This document shows positions 16,861-28,230 of a stretch of DNA of 35,507 bases, in pieces. The notes below the pieces were generated by a model. It worked only from the letters and a program-made list of their open reading frames with translations. It was not told the DNA's origin and made no database searches. Position numbers and translations under genes: made by a program. Numbering within the stretch: position 1 is the stretch's first letter; the number at the start of each line of letters is the position of its first letter. This DNA is from Prevotella pallens ATCC 700821 (lineage in GTDB: Bacteria > Bacteroidota > Bacteroidia > Bacteroidales > Bacteroidaceae): NCBI RefSeq assembly GCF_000220255.1, contig NZ_GL982513.1, forward strand, positions 738,134 through 773,640, written 5' to 3'.

Positions 16861-16903
16861 GTTAGTTATATTGTTGCTTTGTTAAGTTCCTTATATTGTA
16901 TTT

Positions 16904-19132
<2,229 letters not shown>

Positions 19133-19194
19133 TTATTCTTATATATATAAGTAGTGGGGCGCAGTAGAAATACGCCCCATTACCCTAATTCTTA

Positions 19195-21888
19195 TTATCT
19201 TCCAGACCTAAGAATCAGTTCTGTTATCGTATTATTAAAATCTTCGTTCTTCATTAATTGTTCTATGCTGACGTGCATTCGGTATCGCCAATAGTGTTTT
19301 GGATTGGCTGGAATGTTGATGCGTTCAGCATCGGCATTGGCTAAGCGTAGGTGTTCATCAATGCTCATCCAGTCCTGAATACTAAGAATACAGAGCATAC
19401 TTGGCGATGTTAAGTGTCGCTCAACTATGTCTTTTGCCAACCAACCCGGCATTGGGTGTGGAGCTGGTCCGCCTTGGTGTAACATTGTATTGTAGTATTC
19501 TTGTGCTCTGTTCCAATCTTCGTCCCACCATTGTCGTAATGTAGCCATATCATGGGTAGAAATTGTGCAGACACTACGATAAGGATTGGAGCCTAAATGT
19601 CCAAATCTTACATGTGGGTCTTTAGGCATTGATTGTATTTCGAGGCTTAATATGCGTAGTTCATTCATAACCCAAGCAACACAATCGGGTACCATTCCCA
19701 GATCTTCGGCGCATACAAGCATACGTGTAGCGTTCACTAACTTCGGCAATTTCTTCATAGCTTCTTGATACCAATATTGGTTGTTGCGGCGATAGAAATA
19801 GTCGTTGTAAAGCGTGTTGAAAGCATTCTTGTCGCAATCGTATAGACTTTCGTAGATGAAGTCCATCTGAACGCTAATGCGTGGGTGGAATTTGTTAGGG
19901 TCTTTATGGTCGCGTACAAAGAGCACATCGCTGATTAGAGCATATAAACCATCACGAATCCAAATATCTTTGTCGGTTTCTTTACCCTTAAAAGCTGCTT
20001 CTACTTTGCGTTGTGTATCGTATTCTGGACGCATTTTGTAGCGATTACCCCATGTTTTTTCTATGTATTTGTCGCGTATTTCGTTTGTATGTTCACGGAA
20101 AATACGGTCTAATACCCAATCGGTAATGAAAGGTTCTGTGAATAATTCCTCTTGCCAGCGTAGTCCATAGCCTTCTACTTCTTCGCGTGTCATACCCAAT
20201 GCTGGTGCGAACTGACCTAAAAGACCGTGCACTGCATTGGCTGGAATTTCCCAAATGCGGAAGAAACCTAACACGTGGTCTATGCGGTAAGCATCAAAAT
20301 AGTTTGCCATATTCTGGAAACGATGTAACCACCATTTACAACCATCGGCTATCATAGCGTCCCAATTGTAGGTTGGAAAACCCCAATTCTGTCCATTTAC
20401 CGAGAAATCATCGGGTGGTGCACCAGCCTGACCATTCAAATTGAAGTAGCGTGGTTCCATCCACACATCACAGCCATTACGATTTACGCCGATAGGAATA
20501 TCTCCTTTCAGTATGACGTGTTTAGAAATGGCATATTCGTGTACGGCTTTGAGCTGACTACTTAGCACGAATTGTACGTAATAGTAGAACTCTACACTCT
20601 TGTAAGCCTTGCTACCACTTGTAGAGAGTTGCTTTCTTTCTGCTTCGTCCCATTGGTTGTGGTCTGGCCATTTAGCAAATTCTGCAGTTCCGTACTTATC
20701 GCGCAGCATGCTGTATTGTGCATAAGGAACCAACCAACTTTCGTTTTCTGTGAAGAATTTCTTATACTCTTTACTTGCAATTGTGTCTTTTCCTTCTTGC
20801 TCAAAGATGAGTTTAAGATAAGCTAATTTAAGTTCGTTAACACGTTCGTAGTCTATTTGTGGTAGTGCATTCAGTTTTTTGCGTTCATTTTCGAAGCGTT
20901 CGCGTTGTATCTTGTCTTTTAATGCAGGCAGAAGATTTAGGTTTACATACTGTGGATGCAGTGCAAAGATAGAGATACAGCTATAAGGATAAGAGTCTGT
21001 CCACGTGTGTGTGATGGTAGTATCGTTTATTGGTAGGATTTGAAGTGCCTTTTGTTGAGTTGAACTTACCCAATCTATCATTTTCTTTAGGTCGCCAAAG
21101 TCTCCAACACCGAAGCTATCATCAGATCGTAGAGAGAATAACGGCACAAGTGTACCGGCTACGCGCATTGTGGGTAAAGTGAAATAGGCTTCGTCTAGTT
21201 CGTATATTATAGCATCGCCTTCCTCCATTGAAGGTAGTTCAATGGTGCGGTTGTTACAATTCTCCCACATTGGAGAGTATTCTTTGTTAGAGTTTACAAT
21301 AATAAACTTGAACTCTAACTTGTTACTTGCCAGACGATTTACATCGAAACATACAGCCCATTCGTTGGTAGAAACCTGTGTCATTTTTACAGCTTTCTGC
21401 TCTTTCCACGATCCCAATAGTGGGTCTGCTCCTATTAAATAAAGCGAATCGCCTACACTAAGCTGAGGTGCACGCACCTTTAAGCATACATATTTGCTGA
21501 ATTTCTCTAATTTTAGGTTCTCTGGTTTTGCACCAACAATACAGTCGGTTACGGCAGAAGAGTATAAGAAAGCATTGTCAGGAATTTCTCTCCAATGGTC
21601 GAATATCCTGTAATTCAATGCTTGCGATGAATTGAACATTACCCTATGGGGTGCAACACTCCACCCACGACGCTCCTCGTGGTCGCCAACGTGTACACTA
21701 TAAAAGTAGTCTATCACCGTGCCGGGCTTTATTTCTTTGTTAATATCCACTGTCCAAACCAGTCCATCGTACGTGTGCATTCTGTATTGGCACACCGAAT
21801 TGGCTTCGGAACCCTCGTTACCTACTATATTAAGAACAAGTTCTTGTCCGTAATATGTCTTGTATTCTATATTAAATTGTAAGTTCAT
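19195..21888 (-). CDS. malQ: 4-alpha-glucanotransferase MalQ, GH77
   Basis: This cytoplasmic amylomaltase transfers glucan chains between malto-oligosaccharides and releases glucose. The start at 21888 gives 897 residues beginning MNLQFNIEYKTYYGQELV. The longer frame to 21972 would run through the promoter and into a palindromic operator, so I reject it. Two CBM20-like starch-binding domains occupy roughly residues 1-110 and 115-225, as in other Bacteroides-type long GH77 proteins. The GH77 motifs YRIDHVLGFFRIWEIP (nucleophile Asp), VCAEDLGMVPD (acid/base Glu) and STHDMATLR are all present. It is the first gene of the operon, 74 bp before susB, with no signal peptide. Confidence 0.93.
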   Translation of the reverse strand: MNLQFNIEYKTYYGQELVLNIVGNEGSEANSVCQYRMHTYDGLVWTVDINKEIKPGTVIDYFYSVHVGDHEERRGWSVAPHRVMFNSSQALNYRIFDHWREIPDNAFLYSSAVTDCIVGAKPENLKLEKFSKYVCLKVRAPQLSVGDSLYLIGADPLLGSWKEQKAVKMTQVSTNEWAVCFDVNRLASNKLEFKFIIVNSNKEYSPMWENCNNRTIELPSMEEGDAIIYELDEAYFTLPTMRVAGTLVPLFSLRSDDSFGVGDFGDLKKMIDWVSSTQQKALQILPINDTTITHTWTDSYPYSCISIFALHPQYVNLNLLPALKDKIQRERFENERKKLNALPQIDYERVNELKLAYLKLIFEQEGKDTIASKEYKKFFTENESWLVPYAQYSMLRDKYGTAEFAKWPDHNQWDEAERKQLSTSGSKAYKSVEFYYYVQFVLSSQLKAVHEYAISKHVILKGDIPIGVNRNGCDVWMEPRYFNLNGQAGAPPDDFSVNGQNWGFPTYNWDAMIADGCKWWLHRFQNMANYFDAYRIDHVLGFFRIWEIPANAVHGLLGQFAPALGMTREEVEGYGLRWQEELFTEPFITDWVLDRIFREHTNEIRDKYIEKTWGNRYKMRPEYDTQRKVEAAFKGKETDKDIWIRDGLYALISDVLFVRDHKDPNKFHPRISVQMDFIYESLYDCDKNAFNTLYNDYFYRRNNQYWYQEAMKKLPKLVNATRMLVCAEDLGMVPDCVAWVMNELRILSLEIQSMPKDPHVRFGHLGSNPYRSVCTISTHDMATLRQWWDEDWNRAQEYYNTMLHQGGPAPHPMPGWLAKDIVERHLTSPSMLCILSIQDWMSIDEHLRLANADAERINIPANPKHYWRYRMHVSIEQLMKNEDFNNTITELILRSGR

Positions 21889-21907
21889 ATAGTTGTTAGT
21901 TATATGG

Positions 21908-21939
21908 CTCAAAGGTAGTAATAATAAAACGAACTTGCA
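21908..21939 (-). promoter_or_regulatory. Consensus promoter of the malQ operon
   Basis: On the minus strand TTTG (21936-21939) and TACCTTTG (21908-21915) are 20 bp apart and match the Bacteroidetes promoter. Transcription should start near 21901, which leaves a leader of only about 12 nt. This fixes the malQ start at 21888. Confidence 0.8.
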
Positions 21940-21971
21940 AAACCTTTTTGCTCGTTTTTTGATTAATATCA

Positions 21972-21985
21972 TGCAAACGTTTGCA
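21972..21985. promoter_or_regulatory. LacI-family-like operator
   Basis: TGCAAACGTTTGCA is a perfect 14-bp palindrome with the CG centre and TGCAAA arms typical of LacI/GalR-family operators. It lies 32 bp upstream of the -33 element of the malQ operon, where it could act as an activator or distant repressor site. No LacI-type regulator gene is in the window, so the regulator would be encoded elsewhere. Confidence 0.65.
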
Positions 21986-22510
21986 AAAGTATATCTTGGC
22001 TAATATATACCACTGGATAAAGTAATGATACATAGATTTTTATATGACCTTTGTTTTGTTAATAAATGTTGCCAAGTGTTTATTTTTAACCTCTTAATAT
22101 AGCAAATGCCGAGCGTTTTTTCAATCAATATTATTCTTTTTTCAGAAAAAGGCGACCAATTGTGTGCATTCTTTAATTATTGAGTGATAAGGTTTTATAG
22201 AAAAAAGAAATGGATATGTGCAATAATTAAGTCTTAATTATTTCGTGTTTAGAACATTATAGAATACATATAGATTAGTTTCTTCATGCAGAAATACCTA
22301 TTTTTGTGATGCGAAAAGGGCTCTTTTACCATGCAAAAGCCTATATTTCGCTAACCGATACCTACTTTTTTGCGGTGCGAAACCAAATTAGATAGTGTGA
22401 AGTAGGCAGTTTCTTGTTTTTTAGAGACTTCTGTCTTGTTATTCGGGAATTAACATTTGATTCGCTAAATATATTTTATTTAGGTTTTGTTTACATTCTG
22501 TTGATGTATC
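21986..22510. other. Intergenic region with short repeats
   Basis: About 525 bp lies between the malQ operator and the stop of the flavoprotein gene. It is AT-rich, with no credible ORF, RNA gene or strong terminator. It contains two copies of a 23-25 bp motif starting ATACCTA and several GC-rich islets ending GCGAAA or GCAAAAG (22294-22382). I see nothing else in it. Confidence 0.5.
22294..22382. repeat. ATACCTA...GCGAAA motif pair
   Basis: Two related motifs lie 41 bp apart: 22294-22316 (ATACCTATTTTTGTGATGCG then AAA) and 22358-22382 (ATACCTACTTTTTTGCGGTG then CGAAA). Between them are CTCTTTTACCATGCAAAAG and similar inverted pieces. I recall related TTTTGCAnTGCAAAAG strings in Prevotella intergenic regions, so this is probably part of a dispersed intergenic repeat family. 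Confidence 0.45.
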
Positions 22511-23731
22511 TTAAACACATACTTCTTGTCCTGCAACATAACCAGTGGTCCATGCAGCTTGTAGGTTAAATCCTCCAGTAATGGCATCTACATCGAGCAC
22601 TTCGCCTGCAAAGAAAACTCCTTTGCACACTTTGCTTTCCAGTGTATTAGGATTTATGCTCTTCAAACTAATTCCACCGCATGTTACAAACTCATCGCGA
22701 AAGCTACCCTTACCTTCTATTTGGTGTACATCGTTCGTAAGAGTCTCAATAAGTTTGTGCATTGCTTTCTTTCCAATGTCTATCCAGCGTTTCTCCTTTT
22801 CTATATTAGCGCGTTGCAGTAAATATTCCCAAAGGCGAGTAGGAAGGTTATATGGACGTGTGTTTACTATTTGCTTTTTAGCATTTTCAGTAGCAATGGC
22901 AGTAATGTTTTGTGCAACAGATTGCGCATTTGTTTCGTTCACCCAGTTCACAGATACTGGTGTTTTATTGTTGTTCTCTGCTAAATATCGTGCAGCATAC
23001 GACGATAACTTTAGTGTAGCAGGTCCACTCATACCCCAATGTGTAATAAGCAAAGCCCCATTGCTATGAAATTTAGTAGCAGGAATAGATAATAAAACGT
23101 GTTCTATTACTGTTCCCATAAGGTTTTTGAACGCCTTTTCGGCTATATTAAACGTAAATAGTGCTGGTATAGTCGCTTCTATTTTGTGCCCTAAATTCTC
23201 TAAATATTGTAAGTTTGCAGTACGTAGCGACCCTCCTGTGGTTATAATAACTCTGTCGAATGTACGATAAGGCTTATCTTTAAAGTGTACTTCTATTTTT
23301 CCTTCTGTTTGTTTAGTAATGTTTGTAAGTGTATGTTGCAAACAAACATCAACACCAAGTTGTTGTGCTGTATGTGTTAAACAATCGATAATGGTTTGTG
23401 AATTTTGCGAAAAAGGGAACACACAATTGTCTGGTTGTGTTACTAATTGAACTCCATGAGCCTCGAACCATTGAAACGTATCGTTATAATCGAATCTTTT
23501 AAAAAGTCGTTTTATCAGTTTGTTGCCACGCGGATAAGCTTGTTTTAAATCGCTTATATCGGCAAACGAGTTAGTTAGATTACAGCGTCCACCCCCCGAA
23601 ATACCAACCTTAGCTAGTATACGATTTGTCTTTTCAAACACTATAACATTGGAATTGGGCATTTTTGTTTTTGCCGAAATAGCAGCAAAAAAACCTGCAG
23701 CCCCTCCTCCTATAATTGCAATGTTTAGCAT
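22511..23731 (-). CDS. BaiN/HI0933-family NAD(P)/FAD oxidoreductase
   Basis: This 406-residue flavoprotein belongs to the HI0933/YhiN family, which includes the bile-acid enzyme BaiN, though most members have no known substrate. The FAD-binding Rossmann motif GGGAAG is at residues 8-13. The family signature GGGRCNLTN is at 46-54, and the C-terminal FAD motif GEVLDVDAITGGFNLQAAW closes the protein. There is no signal peptide, so it is cytoplasmic. It is a single gene with its own consensus promoter upstream, and no neighbour suggests its substrate. Calling it BaiN would overstate what is known. Confidence 0.88.
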   Translation of the reverse strand: MLNIAIIGGGAAGFFAAISAKTKMPNSNVIVFEKTNRILAKVGISGGGRCNLTNSFADISDLKQAYPRGNKLIKRLFKRFDYNDTFQWFEAHGVQLVTQPDNCVFPFSQNSQTIIDCLTHTAQQLGVDVCLQHTLTNITKQTEGKIEVHFKDKPYRTFDRVIITTGGSLRTANLQYLENLGHKIEATIPALFTFNIAEKAFKNLMGTVIEHVLLSIPATKFHSNGALLITHWGMSGPATLKLSSYAARYLAENNNKTPVSVNWVNETNAQSVAQNITAIATENAKKQIVNTRPYNLPTRLWEYLLQRANIEKEKRWIDIGKKAMHKLIETLTNDVHQIEGKGSFRDEFVTCGGISLKSINPNTLESKVCKGVFFAGEVLDVDAITGGFNLQAAWTTGYVAGQEVCV

Positions 23732-23786
23732 ATCCTTTCAGAGCTTAATATTAATACATTTTATTCCTTATATTAATAATATGGAA

Positions 23787-23818
23787 CAAAGTTACGATAA
23801 ATGATTGAAGTGTACAAA
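23787..23818 (-). promoter_or_regulatory. Consensus promoter of the HI0933-family gene
   Basis: On the minus strand TTTG (23815-23818) and TAACTTTG (23787-23794) are 20 bp apart, an exact match to the Bacteroidetes consensus. Transcription should start near 23780, about 50 bp before the start codon at 23731. Confidence 0.75.
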
Positions 23819-23950
23819 CGATAGGGCAAGAAACGATAGATAGGGGGGGAGATGAATAATCAATATGTTTGACAAAACACAAACTTATATCTGCTGATAT
23901 GGCAAAATAATGTCTCGTGAACTCATTATATTGTTAATCAAATTGGCTGC

Positions 23951-23995
23951 TTATAGGCATATTACTTGTTTTTATAACTTGATGTAGTCCGCTAC
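23951..23995 (+). repeat. Dispersed 45-bp repeat, copy B
   Basis: This is the second copy of the repeat at 12530-12574 (34 of 45 identical, no gaps, same strand). The core reads TGTAGT-CC-GCTACA at 23983-23996. It differs from copy A by a paired C-G to T-A change at the outer stem position and a C-G to T-G change at the inner one. The two copies lie 11.4 kb apart in unrelated intergenic regions. Confidence 0.6.
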
Positions 23996-24153
23996 ACGTT
24001 GTTAGAAAATTAAATAATTAGATGATCAAAATACACAACAGCTATGTCAAACATTAATGTTAGTTCCATATAAAAAGTATTAGGAAGATACTTTTTGGCT
24101 GATTAAATGTTATGATAAGACTATGACGAAGTAGAAAAAAGAGGTATATAGGT

Positions 24154-24210
24154 CAAAAAAAGAAAGGCACAAATTTGTTGTTTTGTATTGTGGTACCAAC
24201 AAATTGTGCC
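24154..24210 (-). terminator. Terminator of the fructan operon
   Basis: GGCACAAATTTGTTG (24166-24180) and CAACAAATTGTGCC (24197-24210) form a nearly perfect stem with one extra base and a 16-nt loop. On the minus strand it is followed by TTTC and a run of seven T. It lies 23 bp after the fructokinase stop. Confidence 0.8.
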
Positions 24211-24233
24211 CTTTAGTATGAAAAAACTCTCTT

Positions 24234-25118
24234 TTATAATCTTGCTTTTTCTAACAATTCTTTAGGCATAATAGGCATTGCACCGTTCTGAGTGCAAACG
24301 AATGCGCTAGCCTCAACAGCCAAATTGTGTGCTTCTGTTATACTTTTTCCGTTAAGAATAGCCGAAACAAAAGTTCCTGTGAATGAATCTCCGGCTCCAA
24401 CAGTATCAGCAATATCTACGATAGGAGTCTTTTGATACGATTCAGTGTTAGGTGCAAACACATAAGAACCATTTATACCACATGTAAGTATCAACATATC
24501 GAGATTGTATTTACCAATAAGCAACCAGCATTTGTTTTCCATATCTAAGCCGGGATAGCCAAATATACGTCCAATGGTAACCAATTCCTCATCGTTTATC
24601 TTTAGAATGTTGCATTGTTTAAGCGAATTTCGTATAATATCTTCGTTGTAAAAGTTCTGTCGGAGATTTATATCGAAAATCTTTAAACAATCTTTTGGAG
24701 TCGCATTGAGAAACTTTTGAATGGTATTTCGGCTGACACTACTACGTTGTGCAAGTGAACCGAAGCAAACTGCACGGCAGTTTTTAGCTATTTCTTCTAT
24801 TTCCGGTGTGAACGGTATATTGTCCCAAGCTACGCCTTCTTTTATTTCGTAGGTAGGTACACCAGCTTCGTCGAGTGTTACTTGTACTGTTCCTGTAGGA
24901 TAATCTACCACAGGCATTAAGTAGTTTATGTGTTTTTTGTCGAATTCAGCCAACGTTTCTACACCAAGTTTATCGTTTCCCACGGCACTAATAGCAATAG
25001 AATCGTGTCCGAATTGACCTACATGAAAACCAAAATTAGCAGGTGCTCCACCAACTTTTCTACCTTCTGGGAGACAGTCCCAAAGAGCTTCTCCCAAACC
25101 AACAATATATTGTTTCAT
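24234..25118 (-). CDS. PfkB-family fructokinase
   Basis: This 294-residue cytoplasmic kinase phosphorylates a sugar with ATP. The ribokinase-family motifs are GGAPANF (23-29), which contacts the sugar, NLRQNFY (151-157) and DTVGAGDSF (238-246), with D244 as catalytic base. Fructose is the likely substrate because the gene ends an operon with a GH32 fructanase and a fructose-type transporter, and because fructan loci of Bacteroides contain a matching fructokinase. It starts 11 bp after the transporter stop and is followed by a terminator. Confidence 0.88.
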   Translation of the reverse strand: MKQYIVGLGEALWDCLPEGRKVGGAPANFGFHVGQFGHDSIAISAVGNDKLGVETLAEFDKKHINYLMPVVDYPTGTVQVTLDEAGVPTYEIKEGVAWDNIPFTPEIEEIAKNCRAVCFGSLAQRSSVSRNTIQKFLNATPKDCLKIFDINLRQNFYNEDIIRNSLKQCNILKINDEELVTIGRIFGYPGLDMENKCWLLIGKYNLDMLILTCGINGSYVFAPNTESYQKTPIVDIADTVGAGDSFTGTFVSAILNGKSITEAHNLAVEASAFVCTQNGAMPIMPKELLEKARL

Positions 25119-25129
25119 AATTATTATGT

Positions 25130-26284
25130 TTATTTTATTTCAGAAATATACGTAAAAAGATAAATGACACCCACTGCCATAACAATTACAGCTCCAGCTT
25201 GTCCAAAACTATCGCTAGCAACTCCCATTATAAGTGGAAAGATAGTGCCACCAAAAAGTCCCATTATCATAAGTCCACTAACTTCGTTCTGTTTTTTAGG
25301 TTCACTTTCCAAAGCACGTGCTAAAACCATTGAAAAGATATTACTATTACCGTATCCTACCAATGCAATAGCTATATAGAGAATAGCTTTACTAGTTCCT
25401 ATATACAATCCACACATACTTAATGCCATAAGGATAACGGAAATAATAAAGAAATGTTTCATTTTTATTGTGCGAAGAAAGAATGAACCCGTAAGACAAC
25501 CAATGGTACGGAAAATGAAATATAGCGAAGTTGCAAAGACTGCTTCGTTAAGAGGTACACCCAAACGCTCCATTAATATTTTTGGTGCAGTGGCATTAGT
25601 ACCAACATCTATTCCCACATGGCACATAATACCAAAGAAACTAAACAATATAACAGGTTTAGTTAATAGCTGAATGCATTGCAAAAGGCTACTGGCTTTG
25701 CCTTCTGTCTTTTTTTCTTCTATGGGTGTAGATACTAAAAGAAATGAAGCTAATATTCCTATTATCATATAAATGGGAAAAAGAATGCGCCATCCAAGTC
25801 CGAAAGAAGGAATACTTGCCATTGCTCCCCAAGCTGCAATATAAGGTGCGAGGAATGAAGCTATAGCCTTAATGAACTGTCCGAAAGTAAAAGTTGCTGC
25901 CAAATTTCCACCTTGCAATACTGTCATTACTAACGGATTAATAGATGTTTGCATAAGTGCATTACCTATTCCAAGCAACGAAAACGATATTAGCATAAGT
26001 TCGTACGATTCTCCAAAAATAGGCAAAAGCAACGATATGACTGTGATGATGAGGCTTAACAATACGGTTTTCTTACGTCCGATTTTATTCATTAACATTC
26101 CTGTTGGCACAGAAAAGAATAAGAACCAAAAGAAAACAAGCGATGGAAATATGTTTGCACTCATATCAGAAAGATGTAAATCTGCCTTAACATAGTTAGA
26201 AGCAGTACCCACTAAGTCTACGAAACCCATCGCAAAGAAGCAGAACATAATGGGAATGAGCTTTAACGTTTTTGAATTCGTCAT
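25130..26284 (-). CDS. MFS sugar transporter, probably fructose
   Basis: This 384-residue inner-membrane protein has about twelve predicted helices and the MFS loop motif GMLMNKIGRKKT between helices 2 and 3. It resembles the FucP-type sugar:proton symporters of Bacteroidetes, such as the importer of the B. thetaiotaomicron fructan locus. It lies 18 bp after the GH32 gene and 11 bp before the kinase, so it most likely carries fructose from periplasm to cytoplasm. Sugar specificity is inferred from the operon and not from the sequence. Confidence 0.82.
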   Translation of the reverse strand: MTNSKTLKLIPIMFCFFAMGFVDLVGTASNYVKADLHLSDMSANIFPSLVFFWFLFFSVPTGMLMNKIGRKKTVLLSLIITVISLLLPIFGESYELMLISFSLLGIGNALMQTSINPLVMTVLQGGNLAATFTFGQFIKAIASFLAPYIAAWGAMASIPSFGLGWRILFPIYMIIGILASFLLVSTPIEEKKTEGKASSLLQCIQLLTKPVILFSFFGIMCHVGIDVGTNATAPKILMERLGVPLNEAVFATSLYFIFRTIGCLTGSFFLRTIKMKHFFIISVILMALSMCGLYIGTSKAILYIAIALVGYGNSNIFSMVLARALESEPKKQNEVSGLMIMGLFGGTIFPLIMGVASDSFGQAGAVIVMAVGVIYLFTYISEIK

Positions 26285-26302
26285 AATAGAATGGTATTTT
26301 TA

Positions 26303-28201
26303 TTACAATGAAAGCTCACTAATTTTTATATTATGGAAGCTTGCCGAAGTTCCTTTATTATAAAACTTAATAGAAGTGTATGGTGTTGTTGGAAATACGA
26401 GGTTTGTCATTGCAATGCGCCCACCATCAACAAAGATTTCAACCGAGCATTTATCAACGAAAATATCTACATGATATGTTTTCCCTTTACACAAACTTAA
26501 GGGAGCCCAAGTTCCGAGTGCGAAATCGTTTTTGTAATTTACAGAATTAAAAACACGAAATGGTGTATTTCCAGCACCTTGATGAACATCGGAATAATTC
26601 TTCTCTATGTCGTGTGGTACAGAGAGTTTTCCAAATTCTATAAGTCCACTTTCGGTACGGTCCATAACGAGTTTTCTTTCTTTCGTGTCAAAGTATATTT
26701 TTACATTTTCGCCTTTTGCATTATACAATTCAATACCCGTTATACCTGTAATATTTGGAGTTATATCCATTTCAAGCTCGAAAGCATTATCTTTACTCTT
26801 TATGATATTCTTCTTATCGGCAAGAGTTTTTACATTCATATCGGGTAGAGTTGTGGTATTTTTTCGTAGAGCTTTAACTTCAGGAGCTATATTATTAGAA
26901 ACATAAAGCTTACCATCTGTACCTGTATATAACTTTAGTTCTCGTGGAAGAGTGTTTGCTCCACGATATTGTTTTATAGGTGTAACATTAGCATATTGCC
27001 AATTACTCATCCAAGCTATAGAAAGAACACGATTTTCTACTCCAGAGAAACAAACAGTGGCATAGTTGTCTTTACCATAATCAAGAAAGTTATATTCGTT
27101 TGGAGGAGTATCGCATTTGAAATTCTTTCCATCGAAATCACCAACAAAATATTCTGTAGCAGAACCACCAAATAAGCAACCTGGATTGATGTTTACTAAC
27201 ATAACATATTTCATTTTATTCTTATTGCCATCAACTGGAAGCTGAACAAAGTCGGGACATTCAAACTGGTTAGGTTGCATTCCATATCCTTTTCCAAAGG
27301 CACTTACATAGTCCCATTTCTTTAAATTTGCCGATTTGTAGAAACGCATTTCCTTATCGGCAGATATAATCATATACCATTTCTGTGCAGGCTCATACCA
27401 AAAAACTTTCGGATCACGGAAATCTTTTAGTCCATCGAATGGTCTTAAAACAGGATTCTTATCGTATTTTGTGTAGGTATAACCCTTATCGGTGCTATAA
27501 GCCATACATTCTATCTGTCCATTTTTATCGCTTGCAGACGTATAAAGGGCTATAATAGCATTTTTTCCATAACCTGCAGTGTTATTTTTATCTATGACAG
27601 CACTTCCAGAAAATATATGTCCGAGAGTATCGCGAGCAATAGATGACTTCTCTTCTTTCCAATGAATCAAATCTTTACTCGTTGCATGTCCCCAATGCAT
27701 ATTACCCCATTTAGAACCGTAGGGATTATATTGATAGCAAAGATGGTATACTCCGTCCATATAAAACATTCCATTTGGATCATTCATCCACCCAAACGAT
27801 GGTGTGTGGTGGTAAGATGGACGATAAAAATCGGTATTAACGGTACTCCATTCATTTGATAATTTTAAAATACCTGGTTTATAACAGATAGCATCGTGTT
27901 TAAGATTGAGAATTTTTACAGTAGCTCTTGAGCCATTACCTAATTCGAATGGAACATAATAATCTATTTTATCTTGTGCTAAACGTATATCCATCCAAGT
28001 ATCGGCAGGACTTGATGTATCGAGAAGAACTTTTGCCTCGTCTTTCGATTCTTCTATAGGTAATAGCAAATATTTTGTTGGATTGATTATATTTAATATA
28101 GTTGTGTCTCCTTTTTGAGACATTTGTATGGTTTGTGCTTTTGCCGATGTGGCTGCTAAAGATATAACAGCACACGTTAATAATTTATTAATACACTTCA
28201 T
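26303..28201 (-). CDS. GH32 fructan hydrolase (levanase/inulinase/invertase)
   Basis: This 632-residue secreted enzyme hydrolyses beta-fructosidic bonds. The signal peptide MKCINKLLTCAVISLAATSA plus KAQ ends without a lipobox, so it is periplasmic. An N-terminal beta region (about 24-125) precedes the five-bladed propeller, which carries the nucleophile D141 in WMNDPNG, the stabiliser D263 in FRDPKVF and the acid/base E314 in FECPDF. A C-terminal beta-sandwich begins near residue 470. All three catalytic acids are present. Whether it prefers levan, inulin or sucrose cannot be told. It lies 29 bp after the receptor gene and 18 bp before the transporter. Confidence 0.93.
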   Translation of the reverse strand: MKCINKLLTCAVISLAATSAKAQTIQMSQKGDTTILNIINPTKYLLLPIEESKDEAKVLLDTSSPADTWMDIRLAQDKIDYYVPFELGNGSRATVKILNLKHDAICYKPGILKLSNEWSTVNTDFYRPSYHHTPSFGWMNDPNGMFYMDGVYHLCYQYNPYGSKWGNMHWGHATSKDLIHWKEEKSSIARDTLGHIFSGSAVIDKNNTAGYGKNAIIALYTSASDKNGQIECMAYSTDKGYTYTKYDKNPVLRPFDGLKDFRDPKVFWYEPAQKWYMIISADKEMRFYKSANLKKWDYVSAFGKGYGMQPNQFECPDFVQLPVDGNKNKMKYVMLVNINPGCLFGGSATEYFVGDFDGKNFKCDTPPNEYNFLDYGKDNYATVCFSGVENRVLSIAWMSNWQYANVTPIKQYRGANTLPRELKLYTGTDGKLYVSNNIAPEVKALRKNTTTLPDMNVKTLADKKNIIKSKDNAFELEMDITPNITGITGIELYNAKGENVKIYFDTKERKLVMDRTESGLIEFGKLSVPHDIEKNYSDVHQGAGNTPFRVFNSVNYKNDFALGTWAPLSLCKGKTYHVDIFVDKCSVEIFVDGGRIAMTNLVFPTTPYTSIKFYNKGTSASFHNIKISELSL

Positions 28202-28230
28202 AATTCAGTTTTTATGTATGTGTTTTATTC

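Larger units (their letters stand above)
23732..24233. other. Intergenic region, flavoprotein gene to fructokinase
   Basis: This 502-bp region holds the flavoprotein promoter, a run of seven G at 23843-23849, the second copy of the 45-bp repeat (23951-23995) and the fructan operon terminator (24154-24210). I see no ORF or RNA gene. Confidence 0.6.

Noticed and set aside
21889..21972. Upstream start for malQ giving 28 extra residues that resemble a signal peptide
   Set aside because: The stretch contains a consensus promoter and ends in a palindromic operator. GH77 enzymes of this type are cytoplasmic.
23843..23849. Run of seven G as a phase-variation switch upstream of the flavoprotein gene
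   Set aside because: The run is short and lies about 25 bp upstream of the -33 element, outside the spacer where slippage would alter promoter strength.
26579..26906. Plus-strand open frames of about 90-100 codons opposite the GH32 gene
   Set aside because: They are antisense to a well-supported enzyme, have no family similarity and no promoter.
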